A stretch of 64,000 bases of DNA from Protopterus annectens (taxonomy: Eukaryota > Chordata > Ceratodontiformes > Protopteridae), in assembly GCF_019279795.1 (NCBI RefSeq), contig NC_056729.1, positions 1,861,039,480 to 1,861,103,479 of the forward strand, written 5' to 3'. Below are positions 34,310-47,852 of this stretch, in pieces. The first letter of the stretch is position 1, and each line of letters opens with the position of its first letter. The notes under the pieces were generated by a model. That model saw nothing but the letters and a program-made list of their open reading frames with translations. It made no database searches and was not told the DNA's origin. Both the position numbers and the translations under genes were made by a program.

Positions 34310-36439
34310 AGGGACAATCCCAGAGTTTAAAATTCGGGTCCACTCTAAATCAAAACAAAGGAACACCCACTTGATCACGTCACTCCTAATCCCACCCACA
34401 GTATCAGGTAGCCTCGAGACATCCTGTATATCTTTGCTTCCAATGGTGTTTGGATCCTAATCACAACTGTGTTTAAACTTTGTGTTCCTACGTCGCTGCT
34501 GTTGGACTTACGACTTTCCTGCATTTACCTCGTTGTGGCATCTTACTTCTAATCTTCATAGCATAGTTAAATCAATTTTCGCCGGTGAATTTGTTCATAT
34601 TTGCTCTGTTGGTTATGTGTGAATTTGTTTTTTATTATTTTCTACGATAGTACAAGTGCCCATATATTGAGCCGTTTCTCTGCTTGCTCGGTTTGTCCCG
34701 CTCGTCTTATTACATTGAATTGTTTTTTTTTCATACAATGCATCTGTTTTGCCTTTTTCATAATGTCCATGATTTTGCCTTTTTTTTCTGGTCCTTTTAC
34801 CTACTATTGGTATGAGTGTTGAAGCCTAAAGATCTGTAGTCCGTCCAATACTGACACGCATTTGTGTTTCTAACTCCATTCCATAAGTGCATTCATGTGT
34901 CGAACAATCACCGGACTAAGTTTGTTGCAGTAACATTACAAAAATACTTTAATTTAAATATTTCTTGTCAAAGTTTCTTGCTGTAAGTCCGTATTTTAAT
35001 TTTTTTCCCATCTACATCCCACTGTGAGCCTGCCAAGCATCCCCATGTCAGTCATCACCAGTTCCAAGTTTTTCTGGACTTCACAGGCGCCTCACAGCAG
35101 CTGTTGGTCGGCAGAAGCAACTCTGCACAACACCTGCTATTTGATCCTTGCCTTCCATTCACGATCCTTACATAATTAAACCACATTCTTTTCACCAATA
35201 CCTGAGTCAGATGTTTTATTAATAAGTGATTATTAACTGCTCCTGCCGCTAAAACTTGTTTTTTAGGACGATCGTTCATTGTGTACTGTTGCTATGGTAA
35301 CCGTAATCAACGATCGTTCTAAAACACAAAGTTTCACCGGCACGAACAGTTAATAACCACTTATTAATCAAACATCGTCCCCATTTCAACTAGGTTTACT
35401 CGAACCTGCAAGTCTTCCTATCAGGTGATGGACAGTAGTTCGTACAGTACTATTAGTGCTGCTTGAGGATTGTGTGTAAAATGATGCTGAGTAAAAGCAT
35501 GTTTGCCATTACAAACTACAGTTTGCAACGTGTGCTCCGATGGTTTCTGTCGCATTTGTTACTCATACAAATCTGCTCACTTTTGCACAAAACCACCATA
35601 TGGGACTCAAAAGCATGAAACCAGAAGACCAATAGAACTAGGAAATTAATCTGCACTTTCACACGTTAGGGAGTGGGGCTTTTCCTAACAACTAATAAAT
35701 GAACTTCCACTGATGAAAACTATGCTAATTTTTATGTAAACAGATACATAAGTACTCAATAAATAACTGTCAAAGCCAGACCCTTGTTGTACCACAAGCA
35801 ACCAAATGAATAACAGCTTTTATATCATATTATTGAAACTACTGGCAATAAATAAACACGTTAAAGTCACATCATCACACAATTACACACAACGTACAGT
35901 AATTGTTAACACTGCAAAATAAGAAACTAAGTTAAGAAATGTTGGGAAGTGTTCTGCTGAATATTTGTAACACACTGCATAACAAGAGTTTTACAACTAC
36001 AATATGGTATATATGCCCGTTATCCCGTTTGTGATTTGAGAAAGTCCCCTTCACTCTGGAAGTCTAATACTGTGTAAATGCAAACGGCAAAAAAAGTGAA
36101 ATTGCTTGTATTGGCAACTTGTATAGACAGCTGTTACCAGCTGTCCTCTTTGAATAAAACAGATCTTTATATTTTTTAAGGAGTTTACATTTGCCTGGTA
36201 TTGCTACTACTTTTCGTTGTGTTTTACTTTCAGTGGAGAGAAGGCTCTCTGATATTTGAGGAGGGGGCTGCAATTGTCATGTGGCAAAGATAAACTTACT
36301 GTAGCTGACAGTTACTTAGAGGCAGTTGCACGGGTTCCAGTTCATGCTGTACATCAGTAGACAACTAGAATCTTTATCTGCGAAGTACATAACAGACATT
36401 AACAAATGTTAAAATAACACGTTCCTGGTGTATAATAAG
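34310..36439. other. unrecognised AT-rich DNA; starts with a second TTAAAGG-type end
   Basis: Begins AGGGACAATCCC after TTAA, fitting the TTAAAGGRR terminal pattern described for T2-type MITEs. I did not find the matching inverted end in the window. Contains the palindrome at 35210-35376. No supported gene. Confidence 0.45.
35210..35376. repeat. 167-bp imperfect palindrome with central X-box-like site
   Basis: GATGTTTTATTAATAAGTG on the left pairs with the right end reading CACTTATTAATCAAACATC. Inside, the AACTG, CTAAAAC and ACGATCGTT segments also pair. The loop holds GTTGCTATGGTAAC at 35288-35301, close to the RFX X-box GTTGCCATGGCAAC. Looks like a foldback or MITE. Confidence 0.8.
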
Positions 36440-37215
36440 TACTAGGCTTATGAGCATCTGAGCTTGCAATAATCAAGGTAGTTACTAGTGGGTAGAAAGA
36501 AAGGTAGAGGTTGGATGAGGTGGGTGATATTAGAGTGGGAGTTGCAAGGGCATAGCCAGCATGTTTTTTGGTGCGCTTTTAGTAAAGTTTTGAAGTGGGT
36601 GCATGATGGTACGGAGGTAATTGTGGGTGGGAGGGAGTTCCATAATTTGGCTGTGGCGCAAGAGAATAGTGCTTCATCAGCAGAGTTATTGGCTTTAGTG
36701 ATCTGCAAGTGATTTTTGTTGCTGGATCTTAGTGGTCTGGTGGTGCGATAGAGTTGGAGTAGATTCTGGAGGGATGGGACATTTAGTGGATGGTTTCCTA
36801 GTTTGTGGGCGAGTGAGAGTTGATACCATTGAAGGAGGTGAGGGAGTTCAAGCCAGCCCAGTTCAGCAACTGAGAGACAGTGGTGAGTACGGTAGGATGC
36901 CCCTGTGGCGAATTTGGTGATTTTTGTTGTAGCAGGTCTCTAGCTTGTTTAGATCACATTGCCTTAGGTTGGTATATAATGGAGAGGCATAAAGTAGGGT
37001 GGAGATAAGGTGGGAATTTGGTATTGAAATCTTTGATGCTTTGGTGAGAAGTTGCTTGTTTCTGTATAACGCCCCTAGTTTTTTTGTGGACTTTTTTATG
37101 GTCATGGATATGTGAATGTCAAATTTTAGTTTATTGTCTATTTCCAGTCCTCGCAATTTGGTGTGTTCAATTGGGTATGTAGTGTTGTCTTTTGCTGTGA
37201 TGTTAAAGTTTGCAT
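36440..37215 (-). pseudogene. L2-like LINE 3' fragment
   Basis: Minus-strand frames MRGLEIDNKLKFDIHI, KKLGALYRNKQLLTKA, LISTLLYASPLYTNLRQCDL and, after a frameshift, SADEALFSCATAKLWNSLPP and KTCWLCPCNSH. This is the region after RT of the same LINE group as 22935-24227 (compare LISTLFYATAIYTNLS and WLCPCTKPD) but clearly diverged. Catalytic RT is missing, so it is 5'-truncated. Confidence 0.85.
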
Positions 37216-37431
37216 AGTTTCATAGTTTGCAGTTTCATTTTTTTCCACGTGAATTCACCATGAGTACATCACTAACATTTTTATTTATTTATTTATTTAT
37301 TTTTGCTGACCATGAGGATGACTAGCCTACACTTTGGTTGAATTGTAGTATGTGCTGGACCATGTTGGACACTGGACCATGTATGTGTGGAAAGACTGTA
37401 GCTTAGACTACACCTCTGAGACAGACATTAT

Positions 37432-38374
<943 letters not shown>

Positions 38375-39290
38375 CTTAAAATACTCAATTGTATTTATTA
38401 CTGCTTGGTGTAACTCATTCTAAGCCTTTTGGTTTAAACACTTGGGCTTCGGACCAGTTAGTTGTTTTGCACTGAGAGGGTTTGTGGTCTGCACTGTTGT
38501 GGCAGAACAGGTAGCTTACATCCTTCTAGGTTGAGAACTGCTGATTGAGGGCTCAGTGTCTGTTATTCTAAAAGTGTATTAATTCTGGTTTAAGCACTTG
38601 GGCTTTCAAGCCAGTTATTTTACATTAAGAGGGTTCGTGGTCTGCACTCTTGTGGGAGGAGAGGCTGGACTCTGCCCTTCTGAGCTGGGAATTTCTGGTT
38701 AAAGGCTTATAGTGCATGCATATCTGAACTGTTTCTTACTGAAGTTGGTGCACCTTGTTTGCTGTGGCATAGACTGGATTCGGGCCTGCTGGATCTAGCT
38801 TTGTTTGTGTAACTTGAGCACTAATCCAGACATTCTCTAAAGTATTCAATGGTATTTATTACTGCTTGGTTGTAACTTGATTAAAGTGTAGCTATCATTC
38901 AAGTCTTTTGGATTAAGCACTTGGGCTTCAGACCAGTTGTTTTACATTAGGAAGGTTTGTGGCAAGCACTGTGGTGGCAGGACAGGTAGCTTTCATCCTT
39001 CTAAGTTGGGAACTGCTGATTGAGAGCCCAGTGTCCAAGTGTATTAGTTCTGGTTTAGGCACTTGGGCTTCAGGCCAGTTATTTTACATTAAGAAGGTTC
39101 GTGGTCTGCAATCTTGTGGGAGAAGAGGCTGGACTCTGCCCTTCTGAGCTGGGAATTTCTGGTTAAAGGTTTATAGTGCCTGAATATTTGAACTGTATCT
39201 TACTGAAATTGGTTCACCTTGTTTGCTCTAGCATAGACTAGATCCAGGCCTGCTGAATCTAGCTTTGTTTATATGCTTGTTGTTTGTTTG
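38375..39290 (+). repeat. 461-bp direct duplication upstream of CR1 copy B
   Basis: GTATTTATTACTGCTTGG at 38391 recurs at 38852, and homology continues unit to unit to CTAGCTTTGTTT. Each unit also has an internal half repeat (ACTTGGGCTT, CCAGTT, TGGTCTGCA, CCTTCT, GAACTGCTG or GAATTTCTG). The position ahead of ORF1 suggests 5' promoter units. Confidence 0.8.
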
Positions 39291-39580
39291 CTTGTTATTT
39301 CCCTGGAAGCTAATTCCACCTAATACATAGCTTCTCAGTGCTTCTGTGGATCACTAGTGATATCTGCATTGCTTACTGTACTTATTTCCTTGTTTCACTT
39401 GAAAGAAAGTTACTGTTTGTCGTTTTTGCATTTAGTTACTTGTAACACATTGCACTCAAGTTACCTGGCACTTGCTCACTAAAGCAATTATATAAGTCAG
39501 CACTAAAAATTAAAAGCACTACACCCTCACTCCCCACTGGCCCTTGTTTTCAATTAAGGAATTCCCAATATTATTCTAGC

Positions 39581-40482
39581 ATGTCCAAAGGTCAGTTGTC
39601 AATCTTCTCTCGGTCCAGCTGGTGAATCTGGGAATCTTGAGGCAATGTTATAACTGCCTCATGTACACAGACAACCCTCTCCTCCTCCCACATAACACAA
39701 ATACTTGAGAGATGCAGCTATTTAGCCAAACTGGAGGCTGAGCTCTCTCAACTCAGGACTGGCAAGACCAGACAGGAGGAGAAGGCAACTACACACACCA
39801 CAAAACCAGCCTCACATAATGCTACCACTCCACTGAATCAAACACATAAACACACAAAGACATACTCGGAGGCTCTGAGTAAAAATTTACCTAAACAGCA
39901 GAGGCCTCCAAAGCAGACACCCAAACAACTGCTACCTCAAGACACCCCACAAGCAACACATAAACCACAAAAGCAGTGTGCAAAGCAGTCACAGCCCTTA
40001 AGGCCAAATACAACACCAAACATACTTGTCATAGGTGACTCCATAGTCAGACACACTGACGTCCCACTCACCAGGCTGAACAAGGAGAGGGTCACAGTAA
40101 GCTGCCTATCGGGCGCTAGAATCCACCACATAACACAAGCACTCGGGTCACTCCACGGCAAGTACAAATATGACACAGTCATTGTCCATGCTGGTGTGAA
40201 CGACCTGAGACGTACCTCCCTGGACTACATGAAAAGAGACATAGAGGAGCTCTCTGATTATGTAGCCCAGGCAGGTATGACCCTAACCCTGAGCAGTATC
40301 CTTCCTTCACCAAGAATGATGCCACAATATAGAGACAAGATGATCAGCTTTAACAATTGGCTTAATGTCTGGTGTCATTCAAAGGGGATCCAGTGTCTGT
40401 CTGCCTGGGATGACATGCTTGACAAGCCACGCTGCGCAAGGGACGGCTTGCACCTGTCACCCTGGGATTCGGATATTGGCTA
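39581..40482 (+). pseudogene. CR1 ORF1 (copy B): Cys cluster and SGNH esterase
   Basis: Begins MSKGQ-like at 39581, with the Cys cluster and coiled-coil-like LEAEL sequence seen better in copy C. The esterase follows: VIGDSIVRHTDVPLTRL, SCLSGARIHHI, VIVHAGVNDLRRTSLDYMKR, SSILPSPRMMPQYRDKMISF, SAWDDMLDKPRC and DGLHLSPWDSDIG with the catalytic-type DxxH. Frame interruptions upstream of the esterase. The domain order (Cys cluster, then SGNH) matches CR1-clade ORF1 proteins. Confidence 0.85.
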
Positions 40483-40570
40483 AGGCTCTTGCCACTCCCA
40501 TAGTGCCTTTTTTAGGCAAGGCTCAAATTCTAAACCTACCACCCTAGAAAACAAAAATGGGAAGAAACTG

Positions 40571-43409
40571 AGGGTAATACTGCTCAATGCCAGAAGTCTA
40601 AATGTCAAAATGCACGCACTTCGAGGCCCTTCTCAGTATGGAGAACATCGATGTCTGTGCTGTAACTGAAACCTGGTTCAAGGCTCCTGAGAGCACCCGG
40701 CACTATTAGGTTTTACCTCATATCATGCGTTCCGGCCCCAAAACCCGGACCACACCACAAAAGGAGGGTGTATCCATATTCATAAAGGATACCCACACCT
40801 CCAGGTTGGTGGCAACGCATCTAAGCTCGGAAACCATCCAGGTGCAACTAACCATAGGCAAAACTGCTCTACAAATTGTAGCATGCTACAGGCCACCCTC
40901 TCAAACTCAGGAACCCCACACAGCCTTCCTGAAGACACTGAGGGTATAAATGTATCTCCAAACACCATCATATTGGGTGACTTCAACTACCCGAATATAG
41001 ACTGGGAACATTACTCAAGCCCTAACTTTCTAGCCCAACGGTTCCTGGAGTTCATAAATTGAAATGCCATGGAACAGCTAGTCACTGTTCCCACGAGAGG
41101 AGAAAATATACTAGATCTCATTGTCACAAACATGGGGACAAAATGCTCCACACCGGAAGTATATCCCTCATTGGTGAGATCTGATCATAAACTAATCTCA
41201 CTGGAAATCCACATCCCGCCCCCACCCCAAACTAAAAAGACCATAGTGAAGAACTTCTGTAAAGCAAACTTCACACTACTCAAGACTGGTGTGGTATCCT
41301 ACAAGGCCCCTGAGCCAGTGGAAACCGCAACCCAAGCTGCGGAAGCCCTTACAAATGCCTTCTATGAACACCTCCAGGACTGCATGGATCAGGCAATCCC
41401 AAATAAAACCAAGACTCTTTCCACAAAGGGCAAATGTCCAGTCTGGTGGACCCCAGCCATTAACAAACTTTACAATAAGAGGAGAAAGCTATTACATGAT
41501 AGAACAAAATCCATAAAAGGGAAGTCACCCCTGATCATTATTAGTAAAAAATACGAGCACTCATAAAATCAACTAAGGCCAATTTTGAGAGAAAAATTGC
41601 CATGGATTCAAAGGACAATCATAAGGCCTTTTTCAGCTATGTTAGGAACCTGGGTGGAAACTCCCAGATATGCTCAGAATTAGTCCAAAATTATACAAAA
41701 ATCACTGAACCCACAGATATTGCCAACATACTGGCAGGCAGGTTCAGTGCAAACTTCACCCTCTCCCCTAAAGGAGAGATAACTATCCCAGCAGTGGAGC
41801 CTCCCGGACATCTCAAATGCGCAGGTGAAAGCTGCTCTCTCTAAAGCTAAAAACACAGCATCAATGGGACCGGATGGTGTCCCCGGCTGTGTGCTACACG
41901 AGCTAAATAAGGAATTAAACCCGCACATAAGGCAGCTGTTTAATCTCAGCCTTACCACAGGATACGTGCCCAAGGAGTGGCGACGGCAACTTTGGTCCCA
42001 CTCCACAAAGCGGCCTCTACGGACCCTGGTAATTACTGCCCCATAAGCTTAACAAGTCTAGTCTGCAAAGCTATGGAGAGGATCATAATGGAGCTCATAA
42101 ACAAAGATATAGGGGACTTGCAGACATTGGACCCGACCCAGTTTGGCTTTGTCAAGGGAAGATCATGCCTTTTGAACTTGGTCGACTTCTTCAAAACAGT
42201 CACCAAGGCCATTGATGAGGGAAAGGCAGTCCATACAGCCTACCTTGACCTTGCAAAGGTTTCGACACAATACCCCACTCGGGTATTGTAGAAAAACTTA
42301 CCAGCTTAAATGTAAACCCATATGTCACAAGATGGGTTGCAAACTGGCTTAAGGACAGAACCCACAGGGTTAGAGTTGCTGGCGCTGTGTCAGACTCCAA
42401 GCCGGTCACAAGTGGTGTCCCACAGGGCTCGGTCCTTGGCCCCTATTGTTTGGCATCTACTTCTCAGAAGTACAGGCCAACATGGGAGGACTTTGGCTGA
42501 CAAAGTTTGCAGAAGACTGCAAACTGGGCCATAGTGGAAAGTGCATCGGACACGGATATCCTTCAGAAGGGACTCACGGAAACAGATAGCTGGTGCCAGA
42601 GCCATGGCCTGAAGTTAAACGCCAAAAAATGTATAGTCATACCCTTTGGGAAAAACAAGGTAACCCCAAGCTACCATATAGGTGGCAATCCACTAAGCAC
42701 AGAAGAGGTTATCAGGGACCTGGGGACCCAGGTTGACAGTGGCCTTTCTTTTGACACTCACATTGCTAAAGTGGTTAGAAAGACCTTCTACATTGCCCAC
42801 CTGATCATGAAGGGATTCACATCCAGATCTAGTGTGGTCATTGTTCCCCTGTACTCTTTACTTATCAGACCAATGATCAAGTACAATGCCCCATTCGGGA
42901 TGTATCTCACCCGACATCTGCAGCAATTGGAGAGACCCCAAAAGTTCCTCACCAAAAGGATAAAGGGACTCCAAAATCTGTCATATGCTGCCAGATTGAA
43001 GAAACTCCAGCTCTATTCAGTCGCATACCGTCTGCTCAGAGGTGACATGTGCCTGACATACAAGGCCATGTCCAACCCGGAATTAATGGACATGCTCCAC
43101 CTCAAAAAATCCACCAAAACCACTAGAGCAAGCGACTTAAACCTTAGCAGGGATATAAATAGGACGTGCTGGAGGGATAGATTTATCACTCAGAGACTCC
43201 CTATGCTGTGGAATAAAATCCCGGTCCATGTGAGGCAGAGCACCTCGCTGACTCTGTTCAAGAGAAATCTAGACCTGTGGATGGGAGATCGTAGGTTTAC
43301 CCCGGGAATCATCTGTGTCACTGCTGGACAGAGGCACAACAAACTAATGGGCACAGTATTTTTTCATATAATAATATGTAAGCCACAAAAATTTGGGCTA
43401 GGCTTATAA
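40571..43409 (+). pseudogene. CR1 ORF2 endonuclease and RT (copy B), frameshifted
   Basis: Endonuclease: LLNARSLN, IDVCAVTETWFKAP, ILGDFNYPNIDW, then EQLVTVPTRGENILDLIVTN and RSDHKLISLEIHI, followed by the PVWWTPAINKLYNKRRKLL linker. RT: GPDGVPGCVLHELNKEL, PISLTSLVCKAMERIIMEL, FGFVKGRSCLLNLVDFF, AYLDLAKV, SGVPQGSVL, and the FADD box read as FAED (42507-42520) with a frameshift next to it. The C-terminal 300 codons (42507-43409) are open. Ends before the CCTATGAA repeats at ~43437-43460. Multiple indels and a damaged catalytic box make it inactive. Confidence 0.88.
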
Positions 43410-43681
43410 ATGCCTTAGGGCAGATAGCCTAGTATAAACCTATGAACCTATGAACCTATAAATGTAATGTTTGAACAAGACAACTTAAACTTGACAAGAC
43501 AAGACAATTTCAAGTATTAAGGACATTTAGAATGATTTTGAAAGCAAAATTAACAAAAAAGCAGTAGCAGTCTAAATGGTTAAGTGAAGTGCAAAACAAT
43601 AACATAAATCTTTCACCTGCCAAAGATGGAGCAAATTAACTCAAGTAAAACAACAATAAATCTTTCACCTGCAATGGATGG
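43410..43681. other. CR1 tail, then unrecognised DNA with a small duplication
   Basis: CCTATGAA repeats to ~43460, then AT-rich sequence. AACAATAA-TAAATCTTTCACCTGC occurs twice (about 43595 and 43650) just before the N gap. Confidence 0.6.
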
Positions 43682-44181
43682 NNNNNNNNNNNNNNNNNNN
43701 NNNNNNNNNNNNNNNNNNNNNNNNNNNNNNNNNNNNNNNNNNNNNNNNNNNNNNNNNNNNNNNNNNNNNNNNNNNNNNNNNNNNNNNNNNNNNNNNNNNN
43801 NNNNNNNNNNNNNNNNNNNNNNNNNNNNNNNNNNNNNNNNNNNNNNNNNNNNNNNNNNNNNNNNNNNNNNNNNNNNNNNNNNNNNNNNNNNNNNNNNNNN
43901 NNNNNNNNNNNNNNNNNNNNNNNNNNNNNNNNNNNNNNNNNNNNNNNNNNNNNNNNNNNNNNNNNNNNNNNNNNNNNNNNNNNNNNNNNNNNNNNNNNNN
44001 NNNNNNNNNNNNNNNNNNNNNNNNNNNNNNNNNNNNNNNNNNNNNNNNNNNNNNNNNNNNNNNNNNNNNNNNNNNNNNNNNNNNNNNNNNNNNNNNNNNN
44101 NNNNNNNNNNNNNNNNNNNNNNNNNNNNNNNNNNNNNNNNNNNNNNNNNNNNNNNNNNNNNNNNNNNNNNNNNNNNNNNNN
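43682..44181. other. assembly gap (500 N)
   Basis: Exactly 500 N, same size as the first gap, so probably a placeholder. Confidence 0.99.
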
Positions 44182-45361
44182 TTTTCGTGACCACTATCTC
44201 ACTTTTCTAGCATCTGCCTTTCAGTATACAGTCCTTCTGCCATTAGTATGTTGCAGCCAGCAAGGAGGTGTGCAACTGTTTCCAATTCTGTTTTACAAAA
44301 CCTACATTTGTCTGGTTTTCCCACATGTTCAATGGACTTTGTAAACCAATGTGTATGTAGCCCACTGTCTTGGGCCAACAATATTAACCTTTTGTCTGTT
44401 GATTTGAATTCACCTCTCCTTAACCATTCCTGTGTGTGATCTTGATCAACATGGGGTTCTTTCTGACGTTTTCTGTACTTGTAACTATATTTATGCATTT
44501 TCTACATTTCTTGCCTTCTCATCTGGTCCTTCACCTTATATTCTTTCTTTTGCTTTTTGGCGCATTCAGTTGCTGCCTGATTTTTATCGACTTCTGGTTT
44601 CATTTCCCTTCCTGCTTGACGCTGATGTGCTTCTGCTAGATTAAGCAGAGAGATCATCTTAAATTAATTCTTCTCATGTTTCAAAACATTCACTGCATTT
44701 GGGTCTTGTGAGGTCAGCAAATGTGTGTGCAGTTCCATGTTTGCAGATCTATACATGTAATCAGTTTCAGGGAGGCCTCTCCCTCCTTTGGAGTGGGGAA
44801 TATATAATCTTGGTATGCACCGATTTTTATAAATCATTTGGTGAGTTTGAAGCATCCTTGTTTTCCTGTCTAATCTGTCCAAGACATTTTGGGGCTAGTC
44901 AGTCACTCCAAAACTGTAAGTTAGGACAGAAAGAGCAAATTGGTTTATAGCTTGAATTTTGTTCCTATATGTCAACCCTGTTTTTAGGATTAATTTAAGT
45001 CTTCTGAATTATTCCTTACTAAGTTTTATTCAGATTTATCTTTTGTTGTTGATCCTTCACCAATTCCCAAATATTTATACACTCCATCTTGCTCAAGTTC
45101 TTTTATATCACATTCTTGTCCAAAACTGATGTTTCCTTGGTGCTGCAGTTTTCCTGGTTTAAAGGTTGCTTTTGCTCATTTATCAAGACCAAATGACATT
45201 CTTATAATATCTGAAAAAGTTTTGACAAGTTACAGTTGTGCTTTCATTTCCTCATCTGATGAGCTGTGCAATTTTTATATCATTGACAAAAAGAAGATAA
45301 GTCTTTACACTTTGTTGTTTTCTAGGAGCCAAATTATAGCCATGGCCTAAGCTGTTAAGTA
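44182..45361 (-). pseudogene. RLE-type (R2/R4-like) LINE relic, C-terminal part
   Basis: Minus-strand frames in order: NSLGHGYNLA, TYLLFVNDIKIAQ (degraded FVDD), MSFGLDKxAKATFKPGKL, IKELEQDGVYKYLGIGEG, then LDRKTRMLQTHQMIYKN, RLYIPHSKGGRGLPETDYMY. Near the end is a Cys-Cys-His-Cys cluster (CRFCKTELETVAHLLAGC). This order is that of RLE-type LINEs of the R2/R4/NeSL group, where the zinc knuckle precedes a restriction-like endonuclease. Many stops and shifts; the last part runs into the N gap. The N-terminal neighbour is at 47860-48135. Confidence 0.8.
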
Positions 45362-45368
45362 GTCACCT
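45362..45368. other. target-site duplication GTCACCT, left copy
   Basis: GTCACCT directly before the CR1 tail (TCATAGG). The partner copy is at 47853-47859. Confidence 0.8.
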
Positions 45369-47852
45369 TCATAGGTTCAGGTTCATAGGTATGTACTAGG
45401 CTAATGGCCCTGGAGGCTTTACAAGCCTAGCCCATAGAAGTGCCCTGGCATTGTGCCACCTAACGTTAGTGCCCAGTGCCTCTATCAAGTAGAGCCACTG
45501 GAGTGATCCCTGGGTTGAACTTTCTATTTCCCATCCACTCATCAAGATTTGTCTTGAAGAGGGACAGTGAGGTGCTCTGCTTGACATGTATGGGAAGCCT
45601 GTTCCAGGGCATGGGCAGTCTCTGGGTTATGAACCTGTCCCTCCAGCATGTTCTGTTGATTGTGGTAATGAGGTTGAGGTTTCTGGAGTGTGTGGTGTCG
45701 AGGGATTAGGATTTCTTTAGATGTAGCATTTCTAGCAGAGGTGGGTCAGACATGTCTTTCTAAGTCAACCAGAGATTGCCTCTTAGTAGACGATATGAGA
45801 GAGAGAATAGCTGGAGTTTTTTTTAGTTTGTCCATGTAGGACATGTATTTAAGGCCTAGGACCTGCTTCGTGAGCTACTTTTTGGCCTCTCTGGCTGTTG
45901 CAGGTGTCTAATGAGGTACATGCCAAATGGGGCATTATACTCTGACTGGTCTAATGAGGGAAGAGTAGAGAGAAATGATGACCTCTTTCTTCCTGGATGA
46001 AAAACCCTTGGTAACACGATGTGCCACATAGAAGGATTTTCTGACCACAGTGGCAATGTGGTCGTCGAAGGAGAGATTGCTGTCAACCTGTTTCTCCAGA
46101 TCTCTTATAATGCCTTCAGTGGTGAATGGGCTCCCATTAATGTGGTAATTAGTGGGAACTGAGTTTTTCCCAAAGGGGATGACAACGTAATTTTTGGCAT
46201 TAAGCTTAAGGCCATGGTTTTGACACCAGTCAATTGTCTCAGTGAGGCCTTTTTGTAGGATGTCTACATCACTTGGGGAGTTAATAATGGCTCCCAGCTT
46301 GCAGTCATCTGCGAACTTGGTCAGCCAGAGTCCCTCCGTGTTGGCCTGGACATCTGAGAAGTAGATGCCAAACAGGAGAGGACCCAGGACCGATCCTTGT
46401 GGGACTCCACTCATGACTGGTAAGCAGTCTGACTTGGAGTCCGCTACTTTCACACTGTAGGTTCTATCTGTGAGCCAATTTGCAACCCACCTAGTAATAT
46501 AGGGGTCGATACCTAGATTGCTGAGTTTATCAATAATTCCTGAGTTGGGAATGGTATCAAAGGCCTTGGCCAGATTGAGGTAAGCTGTATGAACTGCCTT
46601 GCCCTCATCCACAGCTCTGGTGACTGACTCAAAGAAGTCAACCAGGTTGAGCAGGCATGATCTACCTTTCACAAAACCAAACTGACTGGGATCTAGAGTT
46701 TGGAGATTCCCTATATCCTTGTTAATTAGGTCCATGATGATGCACTCCATAGCCTTACATATCAGACTCATCAGGCTAATGGAATGATAATTCCCAGGGT
46801 CTGTAGTCACTCCCCCTTTATGGAGAGGGATGACTGTTGCAGTGCGCCATTCGGTAGGGACAAAGCCTGAAGTGAGGCTGTGACTGAACAAGGCACACAC
46901 ATGTGGTGCTGGTTCACTTTGTAGTTCGTGTAGAACACATCCAGGGATATTGTCGGGTCCCATGGAAGCTGTATTCATGGCCTTGGACAATGCAGCCTTA
47001 ACCTCTGCTGCAGTAATGCTGGGTTCCTGGCATTCCTCCGGTATTGTGATTGGTTCTTTGGGGGGGAGAGAGGGGTAAAGTTGGCACTGAATCTGTCGGC
47101 CAGTATGTTGGCAATATCTGTTTGCTCAGTATAAGATGTACCATTGTGAAGTAACTCAGAGCAAATCTGGGTATTGCCATGGAGATTCTTGACAGAACTA
47201 TAGAAGGTGGTGTGGTTGTTTTTAGTGTCTGCAGCAATTCTGCCTTCATAGCTGGCTTTAGAGGTTTTGATGAAGGATCTCAACTTTTTGTTGAGGCTAA
47301 TAAGGGAGTTTTTCCAGTCTTGGGACTTCACCTTTTTCTGCAACAATTTCTTCTTTCTATTGTAGAGTTTATCAGTGTTAGGGGACCACCAGATTGGCTT
47401 CCTTTTTTTTGGAGGAGTGCGTCTTGGTTCTGTTGGGTATGGCTAGTTCCATGCATTTATGTACGTGCTCATACAGTGCATTGGTGTATGATTTGGCAGT
47501 CATGCATCTATTTTCCATGGACATGGGCGTCGTGAAGTTAGCCACCTCTGTTTTTAGAAGCCCAAAGTTAGCTTTGGAGATGTTTTTCATGGTGATTACC
47601 TTTGCGGAGGGTGTGGGTGAGATGTGGATTTCCATTGTGATTAGTTTGTGGTTGGAACTAACCAGGGAGGAATTGACTGTTGGTGTAGAGCAATGGTTGC
47701 CCATGTTATTAATAGCCAGGTCAAGGACATTGCTTCCTCTAGTGGGGGCAAGAATGAGCTGGTTCAAGGCATTGGAATTGATGAAGTCCAGGAAGCGCTG
47801 GGCCAGTGTATTGGTGCATGAGTAGTTTTCCCAGTTGAAGGAGGGGTAGTTG
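45369..47852 (-). mobile_element. CR1 copy D, minus strand, 5'-truncated
   Basis: From the CR1 tail (TCATAGGTTCAGG) up to YPSFNWENYS in the endonuclease, so the 5' part is missing. Endonuclease: LNQLILAPTRGSNVLDLAIN, SSNHKLITMEIHI. RT is largely open (45935-46990): GPDNIPGCVLHELQ, LINKDIGNLQTLDPSQFGF, AYLNLAKAFDTIPN, SGVPQGSVLGPLLFGIYFSD, KFADDCKLGA. It shares the lineage of 18793-20144 and 48548-50606 (PGCVLHELQ, LTDRT) and differs from copies A-C. Target duplication GTCACCT on both sides. Confidence 0.92.

Noticed and set aside
34601..34822. 73-codon hydrophobic ORF
   Set aside because: Phe/Ile-rich translation of T-rich DNA without any domain or context.
44199..44498. Zinc-knuckle protein as a host exon
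   Set aside because: The CRFC...HLLAGC cluster with upstream LDRKTR and YKYLGI blocks fits an RLE-type LINE; frames are broken.
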